In this document: piece after piece, positions 8,545 to 17,599 of the stretch
Position numbering within the stretch: the stretch's first letter is position 1
How the letters are laid out: each line of letters begins with the position of its first letter
Source: Candidatus Methanoperedens sp.
GTDB taxonomy: Archaea; Halobacteriota; Methanosarcinia; Methanosarcinales; Methanoperedenaceae
NCBI GenBank assembly: GCA_027460525.1
Contig: JAPZAS010000021.1
Location: 1-64,000 of the forward strand
Direction of reading: 5' to 3'
Length of the DNA: 64,000 bases
The notes under the pieces: model-generated
What the model was told of the DNA's origin: nothing
Databases searched by the model: none
What the model saw: only the letters and a program-made list of their open reading frames with translations
Made by a program: the position numbers and the translations under genes

Positions 8545-10263
8545 ATGGAACTTCTAATAAAGAACGGTGCTGTTTACGACCCGATTAATGGTATTGCAGG
8601 CGACAAGACCGATATCTCAATTAAAGACGGGAAAATCGTGGAAAAAGTGAGCAGCAGTGCTTCAGTAATCGATGCGGGCGGAAGGCTTGTCATGCCCGGG
8701 GGTGTTGATGCCCACTCTCATATAGCAGGCGCAAAAGTGAATCTGGGCAGGCTGATGCGCCCCGAGGATTCACGAATAGGATTAAAACCCAGAACAAAAG
8801 TAACCAGGGTATATTCGGGATATACAGTTCCGAATGTCTATGCCATGGGATACCGCTATGCTCAGATGGGCTATACCACGGTTTTCGAGGCTGCGCAGGC
8901 AATCATGAAGGCGCGCCATACCCATGAGGAGCTGGAGGAGATCCCCATAATAGACAAAGGCGCGCTCACGCTGTTCGGGAGCAACTGGCCTACAATGGAT
9001 TACGTTCGCGAGAAGAACCTTGACAAACTTGCAGCATATGTGGCATGGGGACTGCTTGCCTCCAGAGGCTTCGGTGTAAAGGTTGTGAATCCAGGCGGAG
9101 GAGAGATGTGGGGCTTTGGAAAGAACGTCACAAGCCTTGATGATGTAGTCCCGAATTTTGACGTCACGCCAGCACAGATAATCGTGTCGTTGATGAAAGC
9201 CAACGAGATGCTGGGGCTGCCGCATTCCGTGCACCTTCACTGCAACAATCTGGGAAAGCCGGGCAATTATAAGACCACGCTTGCGAGCATGGAACTGGCG
9301 AAGCAGGTCAAGCCCAGCAAGGAAAGGCAGGTGCTGCACGTCACGCATCTCACATTCAATGCATGGGGCGGAACGAATTGGGGCGACTTTGAATCCAAAG
9401 CAGATGAGATTGCGAATTACCTCAATAACAGTGAGAACGTGACAACCGATATGGGTCAGCTTATCTTCGGCAGCGCAACGACCATGACTGCCGACGGTCC
9501 TGTGCAGTATGCCAATGCAAAATTGCTGCATGCCAAGTGGGGCAACGGCGATGTAGAGCTTGAGGACGCCTCGGGTGTTGTTCCCATCTTTTATGCCAGG
9601 CAAATCTCCATTCATGCCATCATGTGGGCGATAGGGCTTGAACTTGCGCTGCTCACGAAAGACCCGTATAAGGTCTTATTAACCACTGACCATCCAAACG
9701 GCGGACCATTCGTGAACTATCCCGAGGTCATAGCCCTTCTCATGAGCAATAAGAAACGGCAGGAAGAAATAAAGACCCTTCACGAGGCGGTTCATAAAAG
9801 GACAAAAATACCCGGGATTACGCGGGAGCTTGACTTCAACGACATAGCGATAATGACAAGGGGAGGTCCGGCAAAAGTGCTCGGGCTTCTTGAATCAAAA
9901 GGGCATCTCGGAGTTGGCGCGGACGCAGATGTTTCCATATACGACATTTTACCCGACCAGATAGACCCGTCAGTGGAGCACGCAAGGATAAAGAGCGCTT
10001 TCTCATCAGCAGCCTATACGCTCAAGGGCGGTGAGGTTGTGGTGAAAGATGGGCAGGTTGTGGCTACACCCATGGGCAGGACTTTCTGGGTAAATGCCTC
10101 TGTGCCTGAGCAGTACATGAATGAAGTTATGAAGGATATGGAAATGAAATTCCGAAATTACTACTCCATACAACTTGCAAATTATATGGTACAGGATGCA
10201 TATGTCACGCATCCGAGAGTGGTCAGGGCTGGTGTCGCCCCTGTGATGGCGGAGGTGGAGTGA
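8545..10263 (+). CDS. fwdA: Formylmethanofuran dehydrogenase subunit A
   Basis: 572 residues of the amidohydrolase superfamily. GVDAHSHIAG (His57, His59) gives the first zinc ligands, GVKVVNPGG contains a lysine that may be the carboxylated ligand, and LTTDHPNGGPF carries the catalytic Asp. The subunit condenses formate with methanofuran. I chose ATG 8545 because GGGGTGA sits five bases upstream; a GTG at 8536 would add three residues. It begins two bases after the fwdB stop. Confidence 0.95.
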   Translation: MELLIKNGAVYDPINGIAGDKTDISIKDGKIVEKVSSSASVIDAGGRLVMPGGVDAHSHIAGAKVNLGRLMRPEDSRIGLKPRTKVTRVYSGYTVPNVYAMGYRYAQMGYTTVFEAAQAIMKARHTHEELEEIPIIDKGALTLFGSNWPTMDYVREKNLDKLAAYVAWGLLASRGFGVKVVNPGGGEMWGFGKNVTSLDDVVPNFDVTPAQIIVSLMKANEMLGLPHSVHLHCNNLGKPGNYKTTLASMELAKQVKPSKERQVLHVTHLTFNAWGGTNWGDFESKADEIANYLNNSENVTTDMGQLIFGSATTMTADGPVQYANAKLLHAKWGNGDVELEDASGVVPIFYARQISIHAIMWAIGLELALLTKDPYKVLLTTDHPNGGPFVNYPEVIALLMSNKKRQEEIKTLHEAVHKRTKIPGITRELDFNDIAIMTRGGPAKVLGLLESKGHLGVGADADVSIYDILPDQIDPSVEHARIKSAFSSAAYTLKGGEVVVKDGQVVATPMGRTFWVNASVPEQYMNEVMKDMEMKFRNYYSIQLANYMVQDAYVTHPRVVRAGVAPVMAEVE

Positions 10264-11022
10264 ATGCAGGAAGTTTTTTTAAAGCCGAAGGCGGAATTTA
10301 AGATTTCAGTCGAGGCTGAGAACATTTCTCCTGACAAGTTCGCAGGCAGGACGGAAAAAGAGATACAATCCCTGGAAGCCTGGATGGGAAATCATAAAAC
10401 CACGCTCGGAGAGCTGTTCTCGGTTAATGTGAATGGAACAGGAGCGGCAGCAGATACAAAAATAATTATGGAAGGTGACTTCTCGCGCGTCAAAAGAATC
10501 GGAGAAGGTATGACAGCGGGTCTCGTCACGATCAAAGGCAATGTTGATATGCATCTTGGCTCGAAGATGAGCGGCGGTAAAATATCAGTGGCGGGAAATG
10601 CAGACTCATGGGCTGGCAGGGAGATGAAAGGCGGGGAAATCATAATCGAAGGAAATGCAGGCTACTACCTCGGAGCAGGATACCGGGGCGAGACGTGCGG
10701 TATGCGCGGAGGCAAAATCACGGTTTCAGGAAATGCCCTTGACTTTCTTGGGGAACATATGTGCGGGGGTGAAATTGTTGTGAAAGGTAATGCAGGAATA
10801 CTCCCGGGATTGAGCAACAACGGGGGAAAAATCGTAATCGAGGGCAGCACCTCCCGACCGGGAAGCGAGATGGCAAAAGGCACAATAATTGCCGGCAGGG
10901 TGGAGGAAATGATGCCTGTGTTCAAGCTTGAAGGAACGGAAGCTTTGGACGGAGTTATGTACAGGAAATACGTGGGCGACGTAATAGTAAATGGAAAAGG
11001 CATGCTGTATGTGAAGGAATGA
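10264..11022 (+). CDS. fwdC: Formylmethanofuran dehydrogenase subunit C
   Basis: 252 residues with a run of Gly-Gly-x-Ile/Val-x-Val-x-Gly-Asn-Ala repeats (MSGGKISVAGNADSWAG, MKGGEIIIEGNAGYYLG, MRGGKITVSGNALDFLG). This is the right-handed beta-helix related to the C-terminal domain of glutamate synthase, a structural subunit of the complex. The ATG directly follows the fwdA stop, with GGAGGTGGA as ribosome-binding site inside the fwdA end. Its own last bases overlap the next gene (ATGA). Confidence 0.94.
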   Translation: MQEVFLKPKAEFKISVEAENISPDKFAGRTEKEIQSLEAWMGNHKTTLGELFSVNVNGTGAAADTKIIMEGDFSRVKRIGEGMTAGLVTIKGNVDMHLGSKMSGGKISVAGNADSWAGREMKGGEIIIEGNAGYYLGAGYRGETCGMRGGKITVSGNALDFLGEHMCGGEIVVKGNAGILPGLSNNGGKIVIEGSTSRPGSEMAKGTIIAGRVEEMMPVFKLEGTEALDGVMYRKYVGDVIVNGKGMLYVKE

Positions 11023-11621
11023 AAGCTGAAACGGTTATTTATTTAATTGTTTTAGTGGTAATCGGGCTTGTAATCGGCATATTTTTCTCTATTTATTCGC
11101 CTAATAGATCTTCCCTCGAAGAATCAAAAGTTGAATCATCTTCAGCTGGAACGCAGACAAAAGATATACAAACCTCGAATTTCACCGCTCTGATCTCGGC
11201 TGGACAGAATATATGCGAAGGCTGCCATCTTTCAGGAAAGAAATACATTCCACAGGCATACGAGGTAAAACAGCATGTGGATGGGGGCGCCTATTGCCTT
11301 AAGTGCCATAAAATCGACCACAATATCCATCCTATCAACAAAAATGTTACATGCGAGCGATGCCATGGACCTACAAGCCCGAAGGTTCCTGAATTTAGAA
11401 ATGGTACCATAGTATGTGCAGAGTGTCATGATTTTCCAGACCCGCTAAAACCGAGTAATGACAATCTTATAGTAATACACCGTCCAAGAAATGTGGATTG
11501 CATCAGCTGCCATTTAGACTCCTTCGAATCGTGTTTTAAGTGCCATAATGAAATCAAGAACGATACAAGGTGGGAAACAAGGCTCACCCATTTCAACACA
11601 CTTCTGAAGACATTGCAGTAA
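11019..11621 (+). CDS. Membrane-anchored hexaheme cytochrome c
   Basis: 200 residues. An N-terminal hydrophobic segment (residues 6-27) is followed by a Ser/Thr/Glu linker and six CxxCH haem-binding motifs: CEGCH 66-70, CLKCH 93-97, CERCH 112-116, CAECH 133-137, CISCH 161-165 and CFKCH 172-176. Extra histidines (HNIHP, HRP) could be distal ligands. The haem domain would face outside the cell membrane. Its start codon overlaps the fwdC stop (ATGA), so it is coupled to a cytoplasmic C1 enzyme. Small multiheme cytochromes are typical of ANME-2d and related archaea. Confidence 0.9.
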   Translation: MKAETVIYLIVLVVIGLVIGIFFSIYSPNRSSLEESKVESSSAGTQTKDIQTSNFTALISAGQNICEGCHLSGKKYIPQAYEVKQHVDGGAYCLKCHKIDHNIHPINKNVTCERCHGPTSPKVPEFRNGTIVCAECHDFPDPLKPSNDNLIVIHRPRNVDCISCHLDSFESCFKCHNEIKNDTRWETRLTHFNTLLKTLQ

Positions 11622-11629
11622 CCGCAAAA

Positions 11630-11676
11630 TTTATATTCAATGAACATAATTGTACATCAGAGTACTAAAATGTACA
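11630..11676 (+). promoter_or_regulatory. trp promoter with two TGTACA boxes
   Basis: A TATA-like tttatatt at 11630-11637 is followed by TGTACA at 11651-11656 and at 11671-11676, with the related AGTACT at 11661-11666 between them, giving a strict 10-base period. TGTACA is the TRP-box consensus bound by the TrpY repressor in Methanothermobacter. The boxes overlap the expected start of transcription before trpC at 11689. Confidence 0.6.
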
Positions 11677-11688
11677 GTAAGATAATTT

Positions 11689-12483
11689 ATGCACCCGACA
11701 ATCAATGAAATACTCAGATTAACAAGAAAGAGGATTCTGCCTCTTAGAAATGAGGAAAAAAAGGTTATAGCCTCGAGGAATTTCCACGACATCATAAAAG
11801 CCAGAAAACAACAAAACCTGATTCCTGTGATCGCAGAGGTAAAACCCTCCTCGCCTGCACAATTTATCAGAAACGTAACCCCAAAGGATGCGGCGCAAAT
11901 CGCAAGAGAAATGGAAGCTGGCGGTGCTTCCGCTATTTCCGTGCTCACAGAACCGCAATTTTTTAAGGGAAGCATCGAAAACCTGGTCTCGGTGCGGCAG
12001 GCTGTAAGCGTTCCTGTGCTGCGAAAAGACTTCATCATCGATAAAGCACAGATTTGTGAAGCAGATAGCGATCTGATACTGCTCATCGCAGGGATCCTTG
12101 GTGATAAATTGAATGACTTCGTGGACGAGTCCATGTCCTGCGGCCGTGAGCCTCTGGTAGAAGTTCATAACAAGAAGGAAGTGGAAAGTGCCCTTTCCAC
12201 GCACACCGGCATCATCGGGATAAACAACCGCGATCTGGACACATTAGAGGTGGACATAACAACTACGGAAAAACTGGCGCCGCTCATCAGCGACAGGATA
12301 ATTATCAGCGAAAGCGGAATATCCACCCCTGAAGAAGCGGTCCGAATGATAGACGCAGGGGTGGATGCTGTTCTCATCGGAACATCCATCATGCAGGGAA
12401 ATATTTACGATAAAACATACGAGTTAGTACACGCATTGAACAGTCCAGATGAAAAAATAAAAACCGCAGATAAACACAGATGA
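11689..12483 (+). CDS. trpC: Indole-3-glycerol phosphate synthase
   Basis: 264 residues of a TIM barrel. [11 protein letters not shown] holds the catalytic Lys, LRKDFIID the second Lys, [12 protein letters not shown] and IISESGIS the phosphate and substrate loops. It closes the ring of carboxyphenylamino-deoxyribulose phosphate in tryptophan synthesis. It leads a trpCBA unit; trpE, G, D and F are not in the window. The last nine residues (KIKTADKHR) are encoded inside a copy of a dispersed repeat, so the native C-terminus may have been extended. Confidence 0.95.
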   Translation: MHPTINEILRLTRKRILPLRNEEKKVIASRNFHDIIKARKQQNLIPVIAEVKPSSPAQFIRNVTPKDAAQIAREMEAGGASAISVLTEPQFFKGSIENLVSVRQAVSVPVLRKDFIIDKAQICEADSDLILLIAGILGDKLNDFVDESMSCGREPLVEVHNKKEVESALSTHTGIIGINNRDLDTLEVDITTTEKLAPLISDRIIISESGISTPEEAVRMIDAGVDAVLIGTSIMQGNIYDKTYELVHALNSPDEKIKTADKHR

Positions 12484-12496
12484 ACGCAGATGTCCA
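12464..12496. repeat. Dispersed 'cgcagatgaacgcagat' repeat, copy in trpC 3' end
   Basis: The stretch ccgcagataaacacagatg followed by aacgcagatg matches the element at 43772-43803. It spans the trpC stop codon and contributes the C-terminal residues of TrpC. Confidence 0.65.
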
Positions 12497-12514
12497 CCTG
12501 TCGGGAATAAAACT

Positions 12515-13702
12515 ATGAAACAGGAACTCAAATCAGCAAAATTCGGCAGATACGGCGGGCAGTTCGTGCCCGAAGTACTGATGCCAGCCCTTGAAGAGCT
12601 GGCGGAACAATATGAAAAATACAGGGACGACCCTGTTTTCAATGAGGAATTGAATTATTATCTCAGGGATTTCGCAGGGCGCCCCTCGCCGTTATATTAC
12701 GCCAGACGACTGAGCAAAGAGTACGGTGTCAAGATTTATTTAAAGCGCGAGGACCTTATCCACGGCGGAGCCCATAAACTGAACAACACGCTCGGGCAGG
12801 CGCTCCTTGCCAGATATATGGGGAAAAAAAGGATTATCGCTGAGACTGGTGCGGGTCAGCATGGAACCGCATGCGCAATGGCTGGTGCAACCTTCGGCAT
12901 AAAAACCGAGGTTTACATGGGCGCCAAGGATACGCAGCGCCAGCGAATGAACGTTTACAGGATGGAATTGATGGGCACAAAAGTAATACCTGTGAAAAGC
13001 GGCTCGAAGACCTTGAAAGACGCCATCAACGAGGCAATGCGTGACTGGGTCGCCAATGTCGAGACCACGCATTACATGATAGGTTCTGTCGTGGGTCCGC
13101 ATCCTTTTCCAACCATCGTGCGCAACTTCCAGAGCGTCATAGGAAAAGAGGTGCGCACGCAGATAATGGAGAAGGAAGGAAGATTCCCGGATTCCATCGT
13201 GGCATGTACGGGCGGAGGCAGCAATGCCATGGGAATTTTTTACCCTTTCATAGAGGATGACGTTTTGCTTTTTGCAGTCGAGGCAGGGGGAAGCGGAATG
13301 AAGACCACGGATAAGGAGGCGCTGCATTCAGCATCCCTGTGCGCAGGCGAAGAAGGGATACTCCACGGCATGCGCACCAAAGTGCTTCAGAATAAGTATG
13401 GGCAGATACTGGAGTCAAGCTCGATAGCAGCCGGGCTGGATTATGCGGGCGTTGGTCCAGAGCTTGCCTACCTTGCGGAGATCGGAAGGATTAAACCCAG
13501 AAATTCAATGGATAGCGAGGCACTTGGGGCATTCCACGACCTGTGCAGGCTTGAAGGCATAATACCTGCCCTTGAGTCCTCGCATGCGATAGCGTATGTG
13601 AAAAAGGCGGCAGCATCGGGAGAACTGGGAGACGTTGTGGTGATAAACATTTCAGGCAGAGGCGACAAGGACCTGGAGACCGTGCTGGGTGTTAAGCAAT
13701 GA
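12515..13702 (+). CDS. trpB: Tryptophan synthase beta subunit
   Basis: 395 residues with the canonical TrpB1 features: [10 protein letters not shown] at the N-terminus, HGGAHKLNN with the PLP lysine, ETGAGQHG, and GGGSNAMG binding the PLP phosphate. It makes tryptophan from indole and serine together with TrpA. It follows trpC after 31 bases and overlaps trpA by four bases (ATGA). Confidence 0.97.
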   Translation: MKQELKSAKFGRYGGQFVPEVLMPALEELAEQYEKYRDDPVFNEELNYYLRDFAGRPSPLYYARRLSKEYGVKIYLKREDLIHGGAHKLNNTLGQALLARYMGKKRIIAETGAGQHGTACAMAGATFGIKTEVYMGAKDTQRQRMNVYRMELMGTKVIPVKSGSKTLKDAINEAMRDWVANVETTHYMIGSVVGPHPFPTIVRNFQSVIGKEVRTQIMEKEGRFPDSIVACTGGGSNAMGIFYPFIEDDVLLFAVEAGGSGMKTTDKEALHSASLCAGEEGILHGMRTKVLQNKYGQILESSSIAAGLDYAGVGPELAYLAEIGRIKPRNSMDSEALGAFHDLCRLEGIIPALESSHAIAYVKKAAASGELGDVVVINISGRGDKDLETVLGVKQ

Positions 13703-14499
13703 AGATTGGTGAAAAATTCGGGGAATTGAAAAAGAAAAAAGAAGGGGCTTTGATCGCTTATATCTGCGCAGGAGACCCGACTCCAGAGAAAACAAAAGAG
13801 TACGTAGAGGCACTTGTAAGAGGCGGCGCCGATATTGTGGAACTTGGGCTTCCTTTCTCAGACCCTGTGGCTGACGGTCCCACCATCCAGGCAGGGCTTG
13901 AGCGGGCGCTCAACGGCGGGATGACGCCTGATATTTATTTTGAGACCGCCGGCTCACTTTCCGTAAACACACCTCTTGTGGTGATGACCTACTATAACCT
14001 CATATTCAGAAGAGGGCTTGAGAAATTCGTAAAAGACTGCGTATCTTCGGGTATATCTAGCATAATAGTCCCCGACCTTCCCGCAGAGGAATCGGGGGAG
14101 CTTGCGGCTTTCTGCAAGAAACACGGTGTTGATCTCATTTTCCTCGTTGCTCCAACGACCACGGAATCCAGGATGAAGCGGATTCTGGCGCAGGGGACGG
14201 GTTTTATCTATCTTGTGGCGCGCCTCGGCGTCACAGGGGCGCGGGCTGATGTTGCGGGCTCGACGCGCGAGTTGATTAAAAGGGTGAAGACCACGACGCC
14301 GAAGGCTGTGGGATTTGGGATCTCAAACGGCAAGCAAGCTGCCGAAATCATGCGTGCCGGCGCTGACGGGGTGATTGTGGGCTCAGCGTTCGTGGATATT
14401 ATTGCGAGCGGCAATAACGCTGCGGAGAGGCTTGAGGCGCTGGCGAGGGAGTTGAAAGAAGGGATAAGGGCGGCGCGGGGGAGTAAATTTCTTCGATGA
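13699..14499 (+). CDS. trpA: Tryptophan synthase alpha subunit
   Basis: 266 residues. [18 protein letters not shown] carries the catalytic Glu and Asp, and [10 protein letters not shown] and [18 protein letters not shown] are the phosphate-binding loops. It cleaves indole-3-glycerol phosphate to indole, which is channelled to TrpB. Last gene of the trpCBA unit. Confidence 0.96.
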   Translation: MKIGEKFGELKKKKEGALIAYICAGDPTPEKTKEYVEALVRGGADIVELGLPFSDPVADGPTIQAGLERALNGGMTPDIYFETAGSLSVNTPLVVMTYYNLIFRRGLEKFVKDCVSSGISSIIVPDLPAEESGELAAFCKKHGVDLIFLVAPTTTESRMKRILAQGTGFIYLVARLGVTGARADVAGSTRELIKRVKTTTPKAVGFGISNGKQAAEIMRAGADGVIVGSAFVDIIASGNNAAERLEALARELKEGIRAARGSKFLR

Positions 14500-14520
14500 G
14501 TTTATGGTACTTTTGGCAGG

Positions 14521-14553
14521 AAATATTATATAACACATTCAGATATAGTATCT
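14521..14553 (+). promoter_or_regulatory. Promoter with palindrome upstream of the antitoxin gene
   Basis: TATA-like aaatattatataac at 14520-14533 is followed by AGATATAGTATCT at 14541-14553, a perfect inverted repeat of five bases around TAG. It lies in the expected start-site region of the antitoxin gene, which would suit autoregulation. Confidence 0.4.
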
Positions 14554-14583
14554 ATTAAAACGGATACCAACGAGGAAACCACA

Positions 14584-14817
14584 ATGCAAACCGTTCACGC
14601 AATTTACAAAGGAAAAACCTTCCACCTAAAACAACCACTGGATTTAAAACCCGGTCAGGAAGTGGAACTTATAATAAAAGAGTTGGAGCCTGCCGAAAAA
14701 GACCCGTCATTTGACTTAGCCTTCTTAGCCGTTGAAACAGGAGTATCCGACCTTGCTGTAGAACACAACCATTACCTGTACGGCACTCCAAAGCGCGGTA
14801 AAAAGAATGCCAAGTAA
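14584..14817 (+). CDS. AF2212-like (DUF104) antitoxin
   Basis: 77 residues starting MQTVHAIYKGKTFHLKQPLDLKPGQEVEL, the beta-strand pattern of DUF104/AF2212-type antitoxins that pair with PIN-domain toxins. The end overlaps the start of a degraded toxin frame, which confirms the pairing. The toxin is broken, so the antitoxin is now an orphan or acts on another toxin. Confidence 0.75.
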   Translation: MQTVHAIYKGKTFHLKQPLDLKPGQEVELIIKELEPAEKDPSFDLAFLAVETGVSDLAVEHNHYLYGTPKRGKKNAK

Positions 14818-14924
14818 GGTTTGCTACGTAGATGCTGTCTGTTGGATTTGCGCTTTTAAATAAAACCGAACTGATTCACCAGCCATCCCGCCAAATAGCA
14901 AAAGGTAAATACGTTGTGTTATAA
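14807..14924 (+). pseudogene. Remnant of a VapC-type PIN-domain toxin
   Basis: An ATG inside the antitoxin end opens MPSKVCYVDAVCWICAFK and stops at a TAA. This looks like a PIN N-terminus (xVYxDxNVWIxAF) with the first Asp kept. Dropping one A at about 14858-14860 continues the frame as NKTELIHQPSRQIAKGKYVVL to a stop at 14922. The remainder of the usual 130 or more residues is gone. The gene has therefore a frameshift and a large 3' deletion. Confidence 0.6.
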
Positions 14925-14955
14925 TCTAAGCGAGTTCTTTGAGAGGAGATTATAG

Positions 14956-15894
14956 ATGGAATTAATCAATGAAAAAACCATAGAAGCATACGTTAAAAAC
15001 GTCACTTTAAAACAGATGCTCATAATTCCTTCAATACTGCTTATATTATCACTCTCCATTCTGGCTTATACATACTATAAAACCGGTTCACCTGTGGAAC
15101 TGGGAATGGAATTCAAAGGCGGAACGGCGATAATTTTCGACAGCCCAAAAACCCCTGACCAGTTAAAAGAGGAGTATTCCGCATATCCTGGGGTCGAGGT
15201 AAGAGAATACAGCGCCGGAAACCGTAAAATAATGGAATTCAGTCCGATGGATCCAACGTTAAAAGATGATCTCATCAAAAAAGTCAAATCTGAAACTACC
15301 AACCCGGATACTGTTCAAATAAATGATATGGGAGCACAATTCAGCCAATCGCTGCAGTACCAGACAGTTCGAGCCATAATTATTGCGTTCATATTCATGG
15401 CAGTCGTGATTTTCATAATCTACAGAACGTTTGTCCCCTCCATTGCAGTAGTGATTTCAGCGTTTGCCGATATCACCTTCGCAGCCGCAATGACGGATGT
15501 ATTCGGTATATTCCTGTCCCTTGGAACTGTTGCGGCTCTCCTGATGCTTATCGGTTATTCCGTGGATACGGACATACTCCTGACCACACGCCTCCTCAAA
15601 CGCAAGGGCGAGCTAAACGATAAGTTAAAGGATGCCATGATAACAGGACTGACCATGACATCAACTGCGCTCGCAGCTCTTATTGCCATGTTCTTTGTAT
15701 CATCAGGTCTTGTAATATCATTCACACGCATTGATATAATAAGGGATATCTCTGCAGTCCTCATTTTCGGCTTGATTGCAGATATTATAAACACATGGAT
15801 GACAAATGCCGGGATTTTGAGATGGTATGCAGGGAAAATCCAGCGAGTTGAAAAGCGAATCGAGAAACCAAAAAAGAAGAGGCAGAGAGCATGA
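14956..15894 (+). CDS. secF: Protein translocase subunit SecF
   Basis: 312 residues with six predicted membrane segments: one near residues 22-41, then a group of five from about 137 to 290. The periplasmic-type domain after the first segment contains GMEFKGGTAIIF, the conserved SecF GGT motif. AADITFAAAMTDVFG and LMLIGYSVDTDILLTTRL are typical RND-family SecF sequences. AGGAG lies just upstream of the ATG. With SecD it uses the proton gradient to help export through SecYEG. It overlaps secD by four bases. Confidence 0.95.
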   Translation: MELINEKTIEAYVKNVTLKQMLIIPSILLILSLSILAYTYYKTGSPVELGMEFKGGTAIIFDSPKTPDQLKEEYSAYPGVEVREYSAGNRKIMEFSPMDPTLKDDLIKKVKSETTNPDTVQINDMGAQFSQSLQYQTVRAIIIAFIFMAVVIFIIYRTFVPSIAVVISAFADITFAAAMTDVFGIFLSLGTVAALLMLIGYSVDTDILLTTRLLKRKGELNDKLKDAMITGLTMTSTALAALIAMFFVSSGLVISFTRIDIIRDISAVLIFGLIADIINTWMTNAGILRWYAGKIQRVEKRIEKPKKKRQRA

Positions 15895-17549
15895 CCGATG
15901 AAGCACCTTTTTATAAAAACTTTCGCGTTGTACTGCTCATACTGGTAATTCTGGGCTCTATTGCCTCCATAGCAACATTTCATTTAAATTACGGTATCGA
16001 CCTGGATGGCGGTTCATGGCTGCAGGTGCAACTGCAGGGAGCCGTTGCACAGGTTGACGCAGATGAGGGAAAAATAATCCAGGCTGAATTTGGAAGACTT
16101 CTTAATGACACGTCAATAAAAATCGATAGCGTATTTGCTGGTTCTGTCACCTTTACCACATCAAAGGACACCACAAAAAAAACCATTGATTCATTTGGAT
16201 TTGGCATATCCAACGTATCAAGCGCACCCGGCGGCGGTACCATGGTGACGCTGCAAACAACCAAGAACGTTCTAATCCAGCAGTATCTGAAGGACAGTCT
16301 GAATGCAGACGTACAAGAAATCCCAACCAGTCCGGGCAGACCCCTGACTTATGAAATAAGAACAGCTGTAACCCAGGATTCATTAAATGCTAATTTAACG
16401 CTTGTTGGTGGAAAGGTCATCCCGCCTTTCAAGCTCGGCGTGACCCCGGCAACAAGGGATGAGACCGCAAAGAGACTGGCTGAGAAGCTTAACCCGATAT
16501 CCCTTAAACAAATTACTATTACGCCAATCGGCGATAATTACCTGCTCATCGACCTGCCCGGCGTATCGATAGAAGAAGCAAGAAATCTTGCCCTTACGCC
16601 TGGGAAATTCGAAATCAGGATACAGGTCAGCGGTAACGTGACAGAACATGTCCTTTACGGCGACCAGATCGTAGGCGTGGGAGTACCGCAGCAAGAAAGC
16701 GGAACAGCATGGGGCGTGTCTTTTGAGCTCAGTGATGCCGGTGCGGCGGCGCTTCGGGATGCAGCGATAAAATATGGGGCAGTAGCCAACCCGAATGCTC
16801 ATTACCTGAGCATGTACCTTGATAATAACCTTGTATTTAATGCACCTCTTGCTGCAGATCTTGCAAGGAACATACAGAGCGTGCCTGTGAAAAACATGAT
16901 CGCAACTACAGGCACAGGGGATACCGGACAGACAAAAGCAAAAGAACTCCAGCTTCACCTGAGAGCCGGAGCGCTGCCCGTCAATGTGAATGAGGCAGGT
17001 TCGGGCACAGTCCCTGCACCGCTTGGGCAGAGATTTAAGGAACAGGTAGCAATTGCTGGAATAATTGCCCTGATACTGGTTGCGTTCGTTGTGGCATTGC
17101 GATATAAGCAGCCCAATATCATCGTCCCGATGCTTGCGACCTCCTTCAGCGAGATCATCATCATACTGGGATTTGCCTCGCTTCCTTTTATTGGACTGCA
17201 GCTTGACCTTGCGACCATCGCAGGCATAATTGCGGTTATAGGCACAGGCGTGGACCATCTAATAATCATAACGGATGAGGTGCTCGCCGGCGGTGCCATG
17301 CCGCCTGGGAAGGTATACCTATCACGCATCGCGAAGGCGTTCGCAATTATTTTTGCTGCCGCAGCCACGGTACTTGTGGCGATGTTGCCCCTCATACTGG
17401 CTATGGATTCCAGTGCGCTGCGGGGTTTTGCTGAAATCACCATAATAGGCGTGCTTATCGGTGTATTCATAGCGCGCCCTGCGTATGCTGTCATTATCCA
17501 GGGCATGCTCGTGGAAGAACCTGGAAAAGAGTTTGTTGATGAGGATTGA
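15891..17549 (+). CDS. secD: Protein translocase subunit SecD
   Basis: 552 residues. An N-terminal membrane segment leads to YGIDLDGGSWLQVQL (the SecD D-GG motif), a large external domain with the P1 region, then five C-terminal membrane segments with ATIAGIIAVIGTGVDHLIIITDEVL. Archaeal SecD and SecF are always paired. Here the order is secF-secD, joined by an ATGA overlap. Confidence 0.95.
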   Translation: MTDEAPFYKNFRVVLLILVILGSIASIATFHLNYGIDLDGGSWLQVQLQGAVAQVDADEGKIIQAEFGRLLNDTSIKIDSVFAGSVTFTTSKDTTKKTIDSFGFGISNVSSAPGGGTMVTLQTTKNVLIQQYLKDSLNADVQEIPTSPGRPLTYEIRTAVTQDSLNANLTLVGGKVIPPFKLGVTPATRDETAKRLAEKLNPISLKQITITPIGDNYLLIDLPGVSIEEARNLALTPGKFEIRIQVSGNVTEHVLYGDQIVGVGVPQQESGTAWGVSFELSDAGAAALRDAAIKYGAVANPNAHYLSMYLDNNLVFNAPLAADLARNIQSVPVKNMIATTGTGDTGQTKAKELQLHLRAGALPVNVNEAGSGTVPAPLGQRFKEQVAIAGIIALILVAFVVALRYKQPNIIVPMLATSFSEIIIILGFASLPFIGLQLDLATIAGIIAVIGTGVDHLIIITDEVLAGGAMPPGKVYLSRIAKAFAIIFAAAATVLVAMLPLILAMDSSALRGFAEITIIGVLIGVFIARPAYAVIIQGMLVEEPGKEFVDED

Positions 17550-17599
17550 GCATACAATTAAATGATAACAGAGCTAATCATTACCTGCGAGGTTAGTTC

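Noticed and set aside
8782-9615. Minus-strand frame of 277 codons inside fwdA
   Set aside because: Shadow of fwdA with atypical composition (many His and Cys) and no family resemblance.
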